A stretch of DNA of 64,000 nucleotides from Verrucomicrobiaceae bacterium (GCA_019694165.1 JAIBCL010000020.1:1-64000), one strand, 5' to 3'. Positions 6,319 through 16,888 are shown, numbered from the stretch's first letter. Numbers and translations are program-made. Notes: a model not told the origin generated them from the sequence alone.

Positions 6319-7082
6319 CGCGCCCCTCGAGTGACCCGTCTCCGGTGACCCGTCTGGGTGCTGGCGGCGACAGAAAAAAGCGCGGCTGGCTCGCACCGGT
6401 GTCCTGGAGCGTGGCGGCAGTCTTTGCCGCCGCCGCCGCCCTTTATTCGAGTGCGACGGCCCGCGAGGTGGCGGCGGAGTCCGCGCGCACGATTTTTCAG
6501 ATCGTCACGTCGCCTTTTGTCCTGGAGGCTACGCTCGCCATCCTCGGCTTGTGCATCGTCATTGCCATCAATCAACGGCGCATTCAGAAGGAAGGGGACG
6601 GGTGGGTTTTCCTGGAGACCCACGAGCCTGCCACGGATGCGTCGGAAGCGTCGGATCCCCCTCATCGTCATGACGGCGTGGTCTGGCAGGAAAAGCCCGG
6701 CGCTTTTGACGATGCAGGCACCTCGCTCGAAGTGGCGGAGGGCTACCTCGACCTGGGGCTCGGCGAGGATGCCCTTCGCGAGCTGGAGTCCATGCCGGCG
6801 GCGGCGCGCGAGCAGGAAAAAGCCGTTGGTCTGCGAATCCGTGCGCTCGTGATGACGGGGCAGGGCACGGCTGCCGCAACAGCCTTCACCGACTGGATGC
6901 GGGGCCACGGCGGGGGCGGCACATTTCTGGCAGAGGCCGCTCTCGCTTCCGCGCTCTGGCTGCACGGGAATGTTCCAGGTGCCGAGGCCGGCACCTGGCT
7001 GGCACGGGCGCGCGACGCGGACGGAGCAGTCGTCGAAAAGCTGCCCCGGCAGCATCCGCTGCGCGGGTTTCTTGTCCCCTGA
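6315..7082 (+). CDS. Membrane protein with TPR-like C-terminal half, function unknown
   Basis: The start overlaps the rodZ-like stop (ATGA), so the two are translationally coupled. Two hydrophobic segments, about 28-46 and 66-86, anchor the N-terminus. The rest is soluble and Ala/Glu/Leu-rich, with helical repeats that resemble TPRs (SLEVAEGYLDLGLGEDALRE near 139). No catalytic motif is seen. Coupling to a RodZ-like protein suggests a scaffold role in envelope or cell-shape work, by context only. Confidence 0.75.
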   Translation: MTRPSSDPSPVTRLGAGGDRKKRGWLAPVSWSVAAVFAAAAALYSSATAREVAAESARTIFQIVTSPFVLEATLAILGLCIVIAINQRRIQKEGDGWVFLETHEPATDASEASDPPHRHDGVVWQEKPGAFDDAGTSLEVAEGYLDLGLGEDALRELESMPAAAREQEKAVGLRIRALVMTGQGTAAATAFTDWMRGHGGGGTFLAEAALASALWLHGNVPGAEAGTWLARARDADGAVVEKLPRQHPLRGFLVP

Positions 7083-7189
7083 GCATCAGACGGGACGCAT
7101 CGGCAAGCGGGCGGCAGTCGTGCCGCGCACACGCGCGGAAAAGCTGTTTGCATCCAGCGGGCGCTTTGCTACTGGACGCGCCGCTATCT

Positions 7190-7597
7190 ATGAAAGTAGT
7201 GATGATTTACGGCAGCGCGAACGACCAGGGCTTCATGAAGCCGGGTCGTGATTATCTGGACGAGCAGAAGGTGGCCTACTCGGAGCATGTGCTCTCGGCG
7301 CACCGCAACCTGCCGGAGCTGATCGACTTCCTGCGCGAGCTGGACAAAAGCACCGAGAAGATCGTCGTCCTCGCCATCGCCGGCCTGGCGGCTGCGCTCC
7401 CGGGCGTGGTGACGGTGACGACGAGATTCCCCGTCGTCGGCGTGCCGGTGCCGGGAGGTCCGCTCAACGGCATCGACGCACTGCTCTCCATCTCGCAGCT
7501 TCCCGGCGGTGTGCCCTGCGGCACGGTCGGCCTGCACAGCAAGGCGGGACTGAATGCTTGCATGTTCGCGCATCGAATTCTTAAATTGGCCGAGTGA
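7190..7597 (+). CDS. purE: N5-carboxyaminoimidazole ribonucleotide mutase (PurE, class I type)
   Basis: PurE moves the carboxylate from N5-CAIR to give CAIR in purine synthesis. The start MKVVMIYGSANDQGFMKPGR carries the substrate-binding G-S-x-x-D motif. LSAHR follows near residue 36 and GVPVPGGPLNGIDALLSI near 85, as in the family. The protein has 135 residues against about 160 in E. coli, with the difference mostly at the C-terminus. I chose ATG 7190; an upstream in-frame start adds non-homologous residues. The stop overlaps the GTG of pyrR. purK is not in the window. Confidence 0.86.
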   Translation: MKVVMIYGSANDQGFMKPGRDYLDEQKVAYSEHVLSAHRNLPELIDFLRELDKSTEKIVVLAIAGLAAALPGVVTVTTRFPVVGVPVPGGPLNGIDALLSISQLPGGVPCGTVGLHSKAGLNACMFAHRILKLAE

Positions 7598-8151
7598 GTT
7601 CCGATCCCAACCAACGCCTCCTGCTCGACAAGGCCGCCATGGCCGGGGCGGTGAAGCGTTTGGCGAAGGAAATCTGCGAGAAAAACCGCGGCGCGCGGCA
7701 GCTCGCGCTCATCGGCATTCACAAGCGCGGCGTGCCGCTCGCCTGGCGCATCGCCGATGAAATGCGTGGCATGGACTGCACGGAAGTGCTCGTCGGCACC
7801 GTGGACATCACGCAGTATCGCGACGATCTCGCGATGATGAAAATGGTGCCGAAGCTCGAAGGCTCGGACATTCCCTTCGACATCGACGATGCGCAGGTCG
7901 TGCTTTGCGACGAGGTGCTCTTCACCGGCCGCAGTGTGCGCGCGGCGATCAATGAACTGCTCGATCACGGACGGCCCGCGCGCGTGCAGCTCGCCGTGCT
8001 CATCGATCGCGACGGGCGAGAGTTTCCGATCCAGCCCGACTACATCGGCGAGCGTGTGACCATCGGCCCCGAAGAACGCGTGGCCGTGCGCTTTGAAGAA
8101 GTCGATGGCGACGACGCCGTGCATGTGCAAACCTCGAAAGCCGTGAAATGA
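7594..8151 (+). CDS. pyrR: PyrR: pyrimidine regulatory protein / uracil phosphoribosyltransferase
   Basis: This 185-residue phosphoribosyltransferase-fold protein has the PRPP loop VVLCDEVLFTGRS at about 102-114. The PyrR-type VGTVDITQYRDDL (67-79) and the C-terminal Asp/Glu-rich tail are also present. In Firmicutes PyrR binds pyr mRNA attenuators and also makes UMP from uracil and PRPP. It starts at a GTG overlapping purE by 4 bp and overlaps pyrB by 4 bp, so no attenuator leader fits between these genes. Confidence 0.9.
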   Translation: MSSDPNQRLLLDKAAMAGAVKRLAKEICEKNRGARQLALIGIHKRGVPLAWRIADEMRGMDCTEVLVGTVDITQYRDDLAMMKMVPKLEGSDIPFDIDDAQVVLCDEVLFTGRSVRAAINELLDHGRPARVQLAVLIDRDGREFPIQPDYIGERVTIGPEERVAVRFEEVDGDDAVHVQTSKAVK

Positions 8152-9068
8152 ATCCACGCAAGGACCTGCTCGACATCCAATCCCTGACGGACGAGGAAAT
8201 CACCTTCGTCCTCGAGAACGCAGTTCCTTTCAAAGATCTCTTCCGCCGCTCGGTGAAGAAGGTGCCCACGCTGAAGGGCCGCACGATGCTCACGCTCTTT
8301 TATGAGCCATCGACGCGCACGCGCTCGTCCTTCGAAGTCGCCGCCAGCCGCCTGTCCGCCGACGTCACGCACTTCGATGTCGAATCCTCCAGTGTCGTGA
8401 AAGGTGAGAGCGTGCTCGACACGGTGGAGACGCTCGAAGCCATGCGCGTGGACTACATCGTCGTGCGCCACAAGCAGGCGGGCATACCGAATCTCATCGC
8501 CAAAAACACCGCCGCCTCTGTCATCAATGCCGGCGATGGCTGGCACGCGCATCCCACTCAGGCGCTGCTCGACGGCTTCACGCTGCGCGAGGTTTTCAAG
8601 GACACGCGGGGCGCGCGTTGCCTCATCGTCGGCGACATCCAGCACTCGCGCGTCGCCCGCAGCACCAGCCTTCTTTTGCGCCGCCTCGGCATGAACATGG
8701 CCTACCTCGCGCCCGGCTCCCTCATGCCGCGCGAGGTGCCGCAAGAAGTCGCGCAGTTCGGCAACTGGACCGATGCGCTCGAGTGGAAGCCTGACGTGGT
8801 CTATCTCCTCCGCGTGCAGAGCGAGCGACTCGAAGAGCCCTTCTTCCCCAGCGCCGCCGAGTATCACAAAAACTACGGCCTCACCGACGCCCGCGTGCAG
8901 ATTCTCCGCGAGCGCGGCATCTACCTCATGCATCCCGGCCCCGTGAACCGCGGCGTCGAGATCACCGACAAAGGCATGGACTACGAGCGCAGCCTCATCA
9001 ATGCCCAGGTCGAGAACGGCATCGCCGTCCGCATGAGTGTGCTCTACTGGTTGCGGCCGGGGGCGTAG
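8148..9068 (+). CDS. pyrB: Aspartate carbamoyltransferase catalytic subunit
   Basis: PyrB joins carbamoyl phosphate to aspartate, the first committed step of pyrimidine synthesis. The carbamoyl-phosphate loop YEPSTRTRSSFE is at 52-63, HPTQALLD at about 135-142 and the C-terminal HPGPVNRG near 260. The length of 306 residues is normal. The ATG overlaps the pyrR stop. No pyrI or pyrC follows. Confidence 0.95.
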   Translation: MNPRKDLLDIQSLTDEEITFVLENAVPFKDLFRRSVKKVPTLKGRTMLTLFYEPSTRTRSSFEVAASRLSADVTHFDVESSSVVKGESVLDTVETLEAMRVDYIVVRHKQAGIPNLIAKNTAASVINAGDGWHAHPTQALLDGFTLREVFKDTRGARCLIVGDIQHSRVARSTSLLLRRLGMNMAYLAPGSLMPREVPQEVAQFGNWTDALEWKPDVVYLLRVQSERLEEPFFPSAAEYHKNYGLTDARVQILRERGIYLMHPGPVNRGVEITDKGMDYERSLINAQVENGIAVRMSVLYWLRPGA

Positions 9069-9143
9069 GCGGCCAGGGCGATCGCGACGAGGGGCACCTC
9101 AGGCAAAGACGCATCTTCCGACCTCGTAGTGTACACAGTTTCC

Positions 9144-10583
9144 ATGCCGATACTCACCCGCCGACAACTTCTGCAAACCGCCGGGCAAGGCTTTGGCTCG
9201 CTCGCGCTTGGATCCCTCGAAGCGGCGGAGACTTCGCATCGCGCGCAAATCGTAGCGCCCAAGGCGAAGCGGGTGGTGCAGCTTTTCATGGGCGGTGCGG
9301 CGAGCCACATTGATCTCTTCGATTTCAAACCTGCGCTCGTGAAGCATCACGGCGAGGCTTCCGACTTTGGCGAAGCCGTGGAGGCGTTTCAAAATGGGCT
9401 CGGACCCTGGAAGAAACCGGTGTGGGACTTCAAGCCCTACGGCCAGTGCCGCAAGATGCTCAGTGATGTCGTCGCACCGCTTGGTGCGTGTGCGGACGAC
9501 ATGGCGTTCGTGCACAACCTGGTGGGGAAGACGGGCGTGCATTCGCAGGGAACTCTGCTGCAAGCGACGGGCTTCAACTTGCCAGGCTTCCCTGGCATGG
9601 GCTGCTGGGTCAGCTACGCGCTCGGTTCGATGAGCGACAATCTGCCGACGTTCGTTGTGCTGCCTGATCATCGCGGCTTCGCGTCGAACGGACCAAAGAA
9701 CTGGGACAGCGCCTTCCTTCCATCGCAACACGCGGGCACGATCATCTATCCCGGAGCCGATACGCCGATCAGCGATTTGTTTCCTCACAAGGCTGGTCGC
9801 TACATCAGCGCGAAGTCGGATCGCGAAGGCTTCGCTTTGCTGGAGCAACTCAATCGCAAACATCAGCAACAGCGCGAGGAGGATTCGCGCCTCGACTCGC
9901 GCATCAAGAGCTACGAACTCGCCGCGAAGATGCAGCTCGCTGCGCCCGAGGCTCTCGACATCTCGAAGGAGCCTGCGCATGTGAAGGCGATGTACGGCAT
10001 CCAGGAGCATCGCAAGGAATGGCCCACCGAGATCAATCCCGCCGAGGAAGCCGATTACATGGGCCGCAAGTGCCTGGCTGCGCGCCGCCTGCTCGAACGC
10101 GGCGTGCGCTTCGTGCAAATCTGGAGCGGCAATGACAACGGCTTCCCGCGCCGCAACTGGGACTCGCATGAAGATGTGGAGCGCGACCACGGCCCGCTCG
10201 CCTGGGGCATGGCGAAGGCGGTGAGCGCGCTGATCCTCGATTTGAAACAGCGAGGTCTGCTCGACGAGACGATCATTCTCTGGACCACAGAGTTTGGTCG
10301 CATGCCCAGCACGCAAGGTGGCAAAGGCCGCGACCACAATCCCTACGTCTTCACGAACTGGCTTTGCGGCGGCGGCATCAAGGGCGGCGTCATCGCCGGC
10401 GAGTCGGATCAGTGGGGCTACAAGCCGCTCGACCGCACCAACCCGACGATGGTCTATGACATCCACGCCACGATCCTGCACCTCCTCGGCATCGACCACA
10501 CCAAGCTCACCTGGCGGCACAACGGCCTCGACCGCCGGCTCACCGATGTACATGGGCGGGTGATCCGCGAGCTGGCGGGGTGA
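9144..10583 (+). CDS. DUF1501 family protein, Tat-exported
   Basis: This 479-residue member of DUF1501 belongs to the alkaline-phosphatase/sulfatase fold group, which is abundant in Planctomycetes and Verrucomicrobia. The N-terminus MPILTRRQLLQTAGQGFGSL is a twin-arginine signal. Family motifs include FMGGAASHIDLFDFKP near 50 and TTEFGRMPSTQGGKGRDHNP near 385. A GTG at 9129 is a less likely start because it puts five residues before the Tat signal. DUF1501 genes usually follow a DUF1549/DUF1553 gene; here it stands alone, and the only such gene is 16 kb away on the other strand. The function of the family is not established. Confidence 0.9.
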   Translation: MPILTRRQLLQTAGQGFGSLALGSLEAAETSHRAQIVAPKAKRVVQLFMGGAASHIDLFDFKPALVKHHGEASDFGEAVEAFQNGLGPWKKPVWDFKPYGQCRKMLSDVVAPLGACADDMAFVHNLVGKTGVHSQGTLLQATGFNLPGFPGMGCWVSYALGSMSDNLPTFVVLPDHRGFASNGPKNWDSAFLPSQHAGTIIYPGADTPISDLFPHKAGRYISAKSDREGFALLEQLNRKHQQQREEDSRLDSRIKSYELAAKMQLAAPEALDISKEPAHVKAMYGIQEHRKEWPTEINPAEEADYMGRKCLAARRLLERGVRFVQIWSGNDNGFPRRNWDSHEDVERDHGPLAWGMAKAVSALILDLKQRGLLDETIILWTTEFGRMPSTQGGKGRDHNPYVFTNWLCGGGIKGGVIAGESDQWGYKPLDRTNPTMVYDIHATILHLLGIDHTKLTWRHNGLDRRLTDVHGRVIRELAG

Positions 10584-10750
10584 TGTCCCGTCTCAAACGC
10601 AGGGGCGGAAATCACCGTCCTAAGAAGGCGCGCCTGCCCGGAGCGACCCGGCCCAGAGGAACGCGAGGAACAATGGCGGCGAGCAAAATCACCTTGGCAT
10701 CACCCGATTCCATCCTTTAATCCCCGCCCGCCCATCCGGGCACACCTCTC

Positions 10751-12289
<1,539 letters not shown>

Positions 12290-12328
12290 CGCACGGTGCA
12301 TCCCGCGCCGTGTCAGCCAGCCTTTCTC

Positions 12329-13498
12329 ATGAAAAGATTCGTTGCAGCACTGGTCGCGGGTTTGGGCTTCGCGGCATCCTTTCTCCACGCAGAAGATCGT
12401 GAGCCATCGGAAACGTGGCGTCGATTCGACGGCACCATCGGCAAGGACCTGGGCATCACGCTCTATCTGTCCGAGAACTCGGACTTCGACGGCGGAGCGG
12501 AGCTGTCGGGCGCCTATCACTATCATCGCAGCGGCCTGCCGATCGATTTGGAAATCGAGCGCGTGGATCGCTCCGAGCACTTGAAGGCCCGCGAGGCAAA
12601 ATGGGACACGGCGAAGGGCGAAGACATCGTCACCGGCCTCTGGGACGTCACGCTGAAGGACAAGACCATCGACGGCACATGGAAGTCGCCCGATGGCAAG
12701 AAGTCGCTGCCGCTGCATCTCGACGAGAGCTATCCGAAAGGCTCCGTGCCGCTACGCATCATCCGTCTGCATTTTGCGAACACGATGCAGCGCGATACTC
12801 AGCGCACCGGCTACGAGCGCACGCTCAGCTACCCGCAGGTCGTCGGCAAAGGCAAGGTGTTCGAGAGGCTCAACGAAGCGCTTCGGCAGGAGGTGCTCAG
12901 CTTTTTCTCCGACGACGACGGCAAGCATCGCAAGAAGCACAAAAGCGCCACGATCGCTGACATCGAGAAACAAATGTTCGCGCCGCCGGATGAAGCGGTC
13001 GAATTCGACGGCGACTTCAACTACGTGGATACCAGCAGCCACGAGGCGCACGTCGTCACGAACGGCGACGGCTTTCTCACCATCGAGTTCGCCCACTCGT
13101 CCTACTCCGGCGGCGCGCATGGAAACTTCGGTTCCAACTACCTCGTGCTCGATCTCACGACCGGCGATCCCGTGGAACTCGAAAGCCAGGTCGTGAAAGG
13201 TTTCGAGAAACATTGGATCGAACTCGGTGCCGCTGCTCTCCGCAAAAGCGCAGGTGTCGGCCCGAAGGCACCGCTCACCGACGCCGGCCTCTTCGAAGAC
13301 AAACTCGAACTCAACAAGAACTGGTATCTCATGCCCGGCGGCATCGGCTACAGCTACGACCCCTACGAGATCGGCCCCTACGCCGCCGGCCAGATCACCT
13401 TCGAACTCGAATGGAAAGACATCGCCGCCGATCTGAAACCCGGCTCCGCCTTCGCTGAATTTGCCAGCCGCTTTGCGATGAAGCCTTCTGCCAAATAG
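12329..13498 (+). CDS. Secreted DUF3298-like (RsiV-type) protein
   Basis: The ATG at 12329 gives a clean signal peptide (MKRFVAALVAGLGFAASFLHA). Upstream in-frame codons would bury it. The C-terminal half matches the DUF4163/DUF3298 pattern of RsiV-like proteins: GYERTLSYPQV near 170, the YSGGAHG motif near 250 and YDPYEIGPYAAGQITFELEW near 340. Such domains can bind ligands such as lysozyme in RsiV, but here the protein is fully exported with no anti-sigma part. Its role is unknown. It lies 39 bp after purH. Confidence 0.75.
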   Translation: MKRFVAALVAGLGFAASFLHAEDREPSETWRRFDGTIGKDLGITLYLSENSDFDGGAELSGAYHYHRSGLPIDLEIERVDRSEHLKAREAKWDTAKGEDIVTGLWDVTLKDKTIDGTWKSPDGKKSLPLHLDESYPKGSVPLRIIRLHFANTMQRDTQRTGYERTLSYPQVVGKGKVFERLNEALRQEVLSFFSDDDGKHRKKHKSATIADIEKQMFAPPDEAVEFDGDFNYVDTSSHEAHVVTNGDGFLTIEFAHSSYSGGAHGNFGSNYLVLDLTTGDPVELESQVVKGFEKHWIELGAAALRKSAGVGPKAPLTDAGLFEDKLELNKNWYLMPGGIGYSYDPYEIGPYAAGQITFELEWKDIAADLKPGSAFAEFASRFAMKPSAK

Positions 13499-13564
13499 TG
13501 ACCCGCTTCTGTATTCAATGAATCGCAGGTTGTCCTGCTATTCGAGCGTGATACCATACCCGTC

Positions 13565-14035
13565 ATGAGCACCGCCGTTCTTGAACGCCCACTGAGCTAC
13601 GAGGAAGAGAGGGGAAAGCCTATGCCTAGTCACAATCATGGTCTGGTTCAGATGAGGCTCGGAGTTGAGCTTTCGAAGGAAAAAAAGCGTGAGGTGTTCA
13701 GCGAACTGACGCTCTCAATTCTGGGCACCAATTACACGCCCGACCTGAGTGTGTATCCCAGGCGCCCGGTGGACTTCCGACACGACACGATCCGGATGAC
13801 CGAGCTGCCCTTGATGGCGGTCGAAATCTTTTCGCCGTCGCAGGGGACGCAGGAGGTCATGAACAAGGTGAACGTGTATTTGGAGAACGGCATCAAGTCC
13901 TGCTGGGTGGTCACGCCGCCGCTCAAGAACATCACCATCTATTTGCCGGACGGAAAACAGGTTTCAGCCTCCGAGGGGATCATTGCTGATCCGGCAACCG
14001 GGATCTCCGCTGATCTCGGTGAAGTGTTCGAGTAA
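13565..14035 (+). CDS. Uma2 (DUF820) family putative nuclease
   Basis: This 156-residue protein has the PD-(D/E)XK-like Uma2 pattern: YTPDLSVYPRRP (the D) near 58, LMAVEIFSPSQ (the E) near 80 and K94 in EVMNKVNVYLENGIKSCWVV. Uma2 genes are scattered, often many per genome, in Verrucomicrobia and cyanobacteria, and their biological role is unclear. It stands alone between purH/DUF3298 and pdxJ with a 66-bp gap in front. Confidence 0.85.
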   Translation: MSTAVLERPLSYEEERGKPMPSHNHGLVQMRLGVELSKEKKREVFSELTLSILGTNYTPDLSVYPRRPVDFRHDTIRMTELPLMAVEIFSPSQGTQEVMNKVNVYLENGIKSCWVVTPPLKNITIYLPDGKQVSASEGIIADPATGISADLGEVFE

Positions 14036-14062
14036 GGCGCCACCAGTCGCACGGACACTGCC

Positions 14063-14809
14063 ATGCCCATCCACCTCGGCGTCAATATCGACCACGTCGT
14101 CACCCTTCGTCAGGCGCGCTACCGCGAGATGCTCGACTCTCCGAACGCCGAACCTTCGGTGCTTCAGGCCGCCCTCGAAGCGGAGGCCGCAGGCGCGCAC
14201 TCGATCACCGTTCACCTTCGCGCGGATCGCCGGCATATTCAGGATGCCGACGTGCGTCTGCTGCGGAAGGAGATCGCCACGAAGCTCAATCTCGAAATGG
14301 GCAACACGCCCGAGATTCTCGCCATCGCGCTCGATGTACGGCCCGACTTCGTCTGCATGGTGCCCGAGCATCGCCAGGAAGTGACGACCGAAGGTGGTCT
14401 CGATGTCGCCGGACAAAAAGAAGTGCTGCGCGACACCGTCTCGAAGCTGCAAGCGAACGGCACCAACGTCAGCATGTTCATCGATCCCGATCTCGATCAA
14501 GTCCGCGCCTCCGCCGAGATCGGTGCTCGCATGATCGAGCTTCACACCGGCACTTTCGCCAATCACCTCGGCGCCGAGCGCGCGAAGGAAGTCGCGCGAC
14601 TCAAGGCAGCGGCCGAACTTGGTCACTCGCTCGGTCTTCAAATCAACGCCGGCCACGGTCTAACGACGAAGAACATCGCGGACCTCTTCGTCGTTCCGCA
14701 TCTCGCCGAGCTGAACATTGGCCATCACATCGTTTCACGAGCCGTCTTCATCGGTCTGCGCACCGCCGTGAAGGAAATGCTCGATGCCATCACCCCTTAT
14801 CGCGGATGA
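14063..14809 (+). CDS. pdxJ: Pyridoxine 5'-phosphate synthase
   Basis: PdxJ condenses 1-deoxyxylulose 5-phosphate with aminoacetone phosphate to pyridoxine 5'-phosphate. The start MPIHLGVNIDHVVTLRQARY is diagnostic. MVPEHRQEVTTEGGLDV near 107, FIDPDLDQ near 140 and INAGHGLT near 195 are family motifs of this TIM barrel. The length is 248 residues. It overlaps acpS by 4 bp, the pdxJ-acpS pairing known from many bacteria. Confidence 0.96.
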   Translation: MPIHLGVNIDHVVTLRQARYREMLDSPNAEPSVLQAALEAEAAGAHSITVHLRADRRHIQDADVRLLRKEIATKLNLEMGNTPEILAIALDVRPDFVCMVPEHRQEVTTEGGLDVAGQKEVLRDTVSKLQANGTNVSMFIDPDLDQVRASAEIGARMIELHTGTFANHLGAERAKEVARLKAAAELGHSLGLQINAGHGLTTKNIADLFVVPHLAELNIGHHIVSRAVFIGLRTAVKEMLDAITPYRG

Positions 14810-15231
14810 GCCTCAGCGCGATTTTGCACAAGAACTCTGGCGTGATCGGCATCGGCCTCGATCTCATCGAAGTCTCCCGCATCCGTGATCTGCTGGAGCG
14901 TCACGGTGAACGGTTCAAGGCCCGCACCTTCACGGTTGACGAGATCGCCTACTGTGACCGCTGCGCCGATCCCGCGATGCACTACGCCGCCCGCTTCGCT
15001 GCCAAAGAAGCCGCCGCCAAGGCGCTGAGCACCGGATTCGCCGATGGCGTGAGCTGGCAGGACATCGAGATCGCTCGCGCGGAAAACGGCGCGCCGCGCC
15101 TCGTGCTGCACGGTGGCGCGTTGTCGCTGGCGCAGGCCCGGGGCATCACCCAGATGCTGGTCTCGCTCACGCATGTGAAGGAAATGGCGGCCGCGCAGGT
15201 GGTGCTGGGAGCCGGCCCGGCGGCGGGATGA
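14806..15231 (+). CDS. acpS: Holo-[acyl-carrier-protein] synthase
   Basis: AcpS transfers 4'-phosphopantetheine from CoA to carrier-protein serines. GIGLDLIEVSRIRDLLER (with the Mg-binding Asp) near 16 and FAAKEAAAKALSTGF (with the catalytic Glu) near 64 are the two family signatures. The length of 141 residues is slightly long. It is translationally coupled to pdxJ. It is a natural candidate to activate the carrier-GNAT protein at 4672 as well as fatty-acid ACP. Confidence 0.95.
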   Translation: MSLSAILHKNSGVIGIGLDLIEVSRIRDLLERHGERFKARTFTVDEIAYCDRCADPAMHYAARFAAKEAAAKALSTGFADGVSWQDIEIARAENGAPRLVLHGGALSLAQARGITQMLVSLTHVKEMAAAQVVLGAGPAAG

Positions 15232-15291
15232 CAAATAGCGCTTGTGAATGACGAACCCGGCTCCGACGCGCCGTAGTTCCCGCGCCACCCC

Positions 15292-16638
15292 ATGAACAAG
15301 CTCCTCATTCTCCTATGCTGCCTCGCGGCATCCACCTTCGCCTCCGGCTCCGGCCTGAAACTCGCCGCTTTCCGGGCCGATGTCACCCCGCCGATGGGAT
15401 CACCCTTGTGCGGCGGCCTGGTGAAGCCGGTCGCGGGCGTCACGGAGCCGTTGTTTGCTTTGGGTGTGGTGATTCTTGGTGACGACAAGCCGGTGGTTTT
15501 GTGTGCCTTTGACTGGTGTGAGATTCGCGCCGCCGATCATGTGCGTGTGCGCGAGGTGCTGGCGAAGGCGGCAGGCACCACGTCCGAGCGCGTGGCGGTG
15601 CAGAGTTTGCATCAGCACAATGCGCCGCTGGCGGATCGCGATGCGACGAAGATCATGGAGCCGCACAAGATCGAGGTGACCGACATCGAGTGGACGGAGC
15701 GCGCGTTTCAAGCGGTGGCGCAAAGCATTGAAGTTGCGATCAAAGACGCGAAGCCGCTCACGCATCTCACCATCGGCGAGGGCAAGGTGGAGCAGGTGGC
15801 ATCGAACCGCCGCATTCTCGGTGACAACGGGAAGATCGCGAAGATGCGCCTCAGCTCGACGAAGGACCCGGCCTTGCGCGAGCTGCCGGAGGGGCAGATC
15901 GATCCGATGCTGAAGACGATCGGCTTCTGGAGCGGTGACGCGAAGCTCGCGTCGCTGCACTACTACGCCACGCACCCGATGAGCTTCTACGGCGACGGCA
16001 TGGTGACGCACGACTTTGTCGGCATCGCGCGCGAACGTCGCACGAAGGATGAAGGCGTGCCGCACATCTACTTCACCGGCTGCGGCGGCAATATCGCCGC
16101 AGGCAAATACAACGACGGCACACCCGAAAGCCGTGCGCGTCTCGGCGAGCACATCTACGCGGCGATGGTCGAGTCCGAGAAGCAAACGAAGCGCACGCCG
16201 CTGACGCACATCGAGTGGCGCGCGAAGCCGGTGCTCTTCAAACCCGATCCTGAGTTTCCAGAGGAGCGCGTGATGAAGGTGATCGAGAACACGCAGACTG
16301 CGAACTCCACGCGCATCGCTGCGGCACTGCGCGTCGGCTTCATCCGCCACTGCGCGGCGGGCATTCCCATTCAACTGACGAGCCTTCACCTCGGCGACGA
16401 TGTGCGTCTGCTGCATCTCCCCGGCGAGAGTTTCATCGAGTATCAACTCTTCGCGCAGCAGCAGTGCCCGGGTGCATTCGTGGCGACGGCGAGCTACGGC
16501 GACGGCAGCACGGGCTATGTCCCCCTGGAAAAATCCTTCGCCGAGGGCGGTTACGAACCGACGCAGGCCTACGCCGCGCCGGAGTCCGAGAAGCTGATGA
16601 AGCAGACGATCTCCGAGCTGCTGCGCGCTGACCATTGA
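15292..16638 (+). CDS. Secreted neutral/alkaline ceramidase-like protein
   Basis: The signal peptide MNKLLILLCCLAASTFASG is followed by the neutral-ceramidase N-terminal pattern (FRADVTPPMGSPLCGG). A metal-binding-type cluster, LHQHNAPLADRD, lies near 105, and YYATHPMSFYGDG lies near 222. Family enzymes hydrolyse N-acyl amide bonds of ceramides, but the C-terminal immunoglobulin-like domain of true ceramidases is absent at 448 residues. Verrucomicrobia carry many such proteins of unknown substrate; a second lies at 24702. Confidence 0.78.
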   Translation: MNKLLILLCCLAASTFASGSGLKLAAFRADVTPPMGSPLCGGLVKPVAGVTEPLFALGVVILGDDKPVVLCAFDWCEIRAADHVRVREVLAKAAGTTSERVAVQSLHQHNAPLADRDATKIMEPHKIEVTDIEWTERAFQAVAQSIEVAIKDAKPLTHLTIGEGKVEQVASNRRILGDNGKIAKMRLSSTKDPALRELPEGQIDPMLKTIGFWSGDAKLASLHYYATHPMSFYGDGMVTHDFVGIARERRTKDEGVPHIYFTGCGGNIAAGKYNDGTPESRARLGEHIYAAMVESEKQTKRTPLTHIEWRAKPVLFKPDPEFPEERVMKVIENTQTANSTRIAAALRVGFIRHCAAGIPIQLTSLHLGDDVRLLHLPGESFIEYQLFAQQQCPGAFVATASYGDGSTGYVPLEKSFAEGGYEPTQAYAAPESEKLMKQTISELLRADH

Positions 16639-16642
16639 GCGC

Positions 16643-16668
16643 CGGACACATGTGGGACATGCTGTCCG
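16643..16668 (+). terminator. Stem-loop just after the ceramidase-like gene
   Basis: CGGACA pairs with TGTCCG, and inside it CATGT pairs with ACATG around a GGG loop, with one bulged base. It starts 4 bp after the stop codon. There is no T run, so it may be a REP-type hairpin acting as an mRNA 3' end rather than a classical terminator. Confidence 0.45.
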
Positions 16669-16736
16669 CGGGAAATGAAGCTCACGCCGCGTCCGGCCCT
16701 GCTTGTGGCCCGGCGTAGTCGGCGTCCGTGCACGGT

Positions 16737-16888
16737 CAGGGCTTACGCATGAACCGAAAGCGCAAGCCTCAAATCTATGATTTGCCCCGCAGATTCAGAA
16801 TTCCACAAATGGGTTCAGAAGAACTCCAATCCGTGGTTGTCCTGAATCCGTGGGAATTCACTCAGAAGCAATTCATGCGTAAACCCTG
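16737..16888. repeat. MITE-like element with 17-bp imperfect terminal inverted repeats
   Basis: CAGGGCTTACGCATGAA at 16737-16753 is repeated in inverse at 16872-16888 (TTCATGCGTAAACCCTG, 16/17). The interior is AT-richer than its surroundings and has no credible gene. The same 17-mer, with one change, appears at 37405-37421 in another gap. The element occupies most of the 377-bp space before transketolase (16639-17015); the remainder shows no further signal. Confidence 0.55.

Noticed and set aside
9099-10553. Long minus-strand frame of 484 codons opposite the DUF1501 gene
   Set aside because: It mirrors a gene with clear Tat signal and family motifs; its own translation is Arg/His/Ala-rich without any domain. 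Long antisense frames are expected at this GC.
10672-10719. 15-codon ORF before purH as a leader peptide
   Set aside because: It has no regulatory codon run, no clear RBS and no attenuator hairpin; chance occurrence is likely.
15400-16635. 411-codon minus-strand frame opposite the ceramidase-like gene
   Set aside because: Composition is the complement of a high-GC coding strand and no motif is present, while the plus strand has signal peptide and family blocks.
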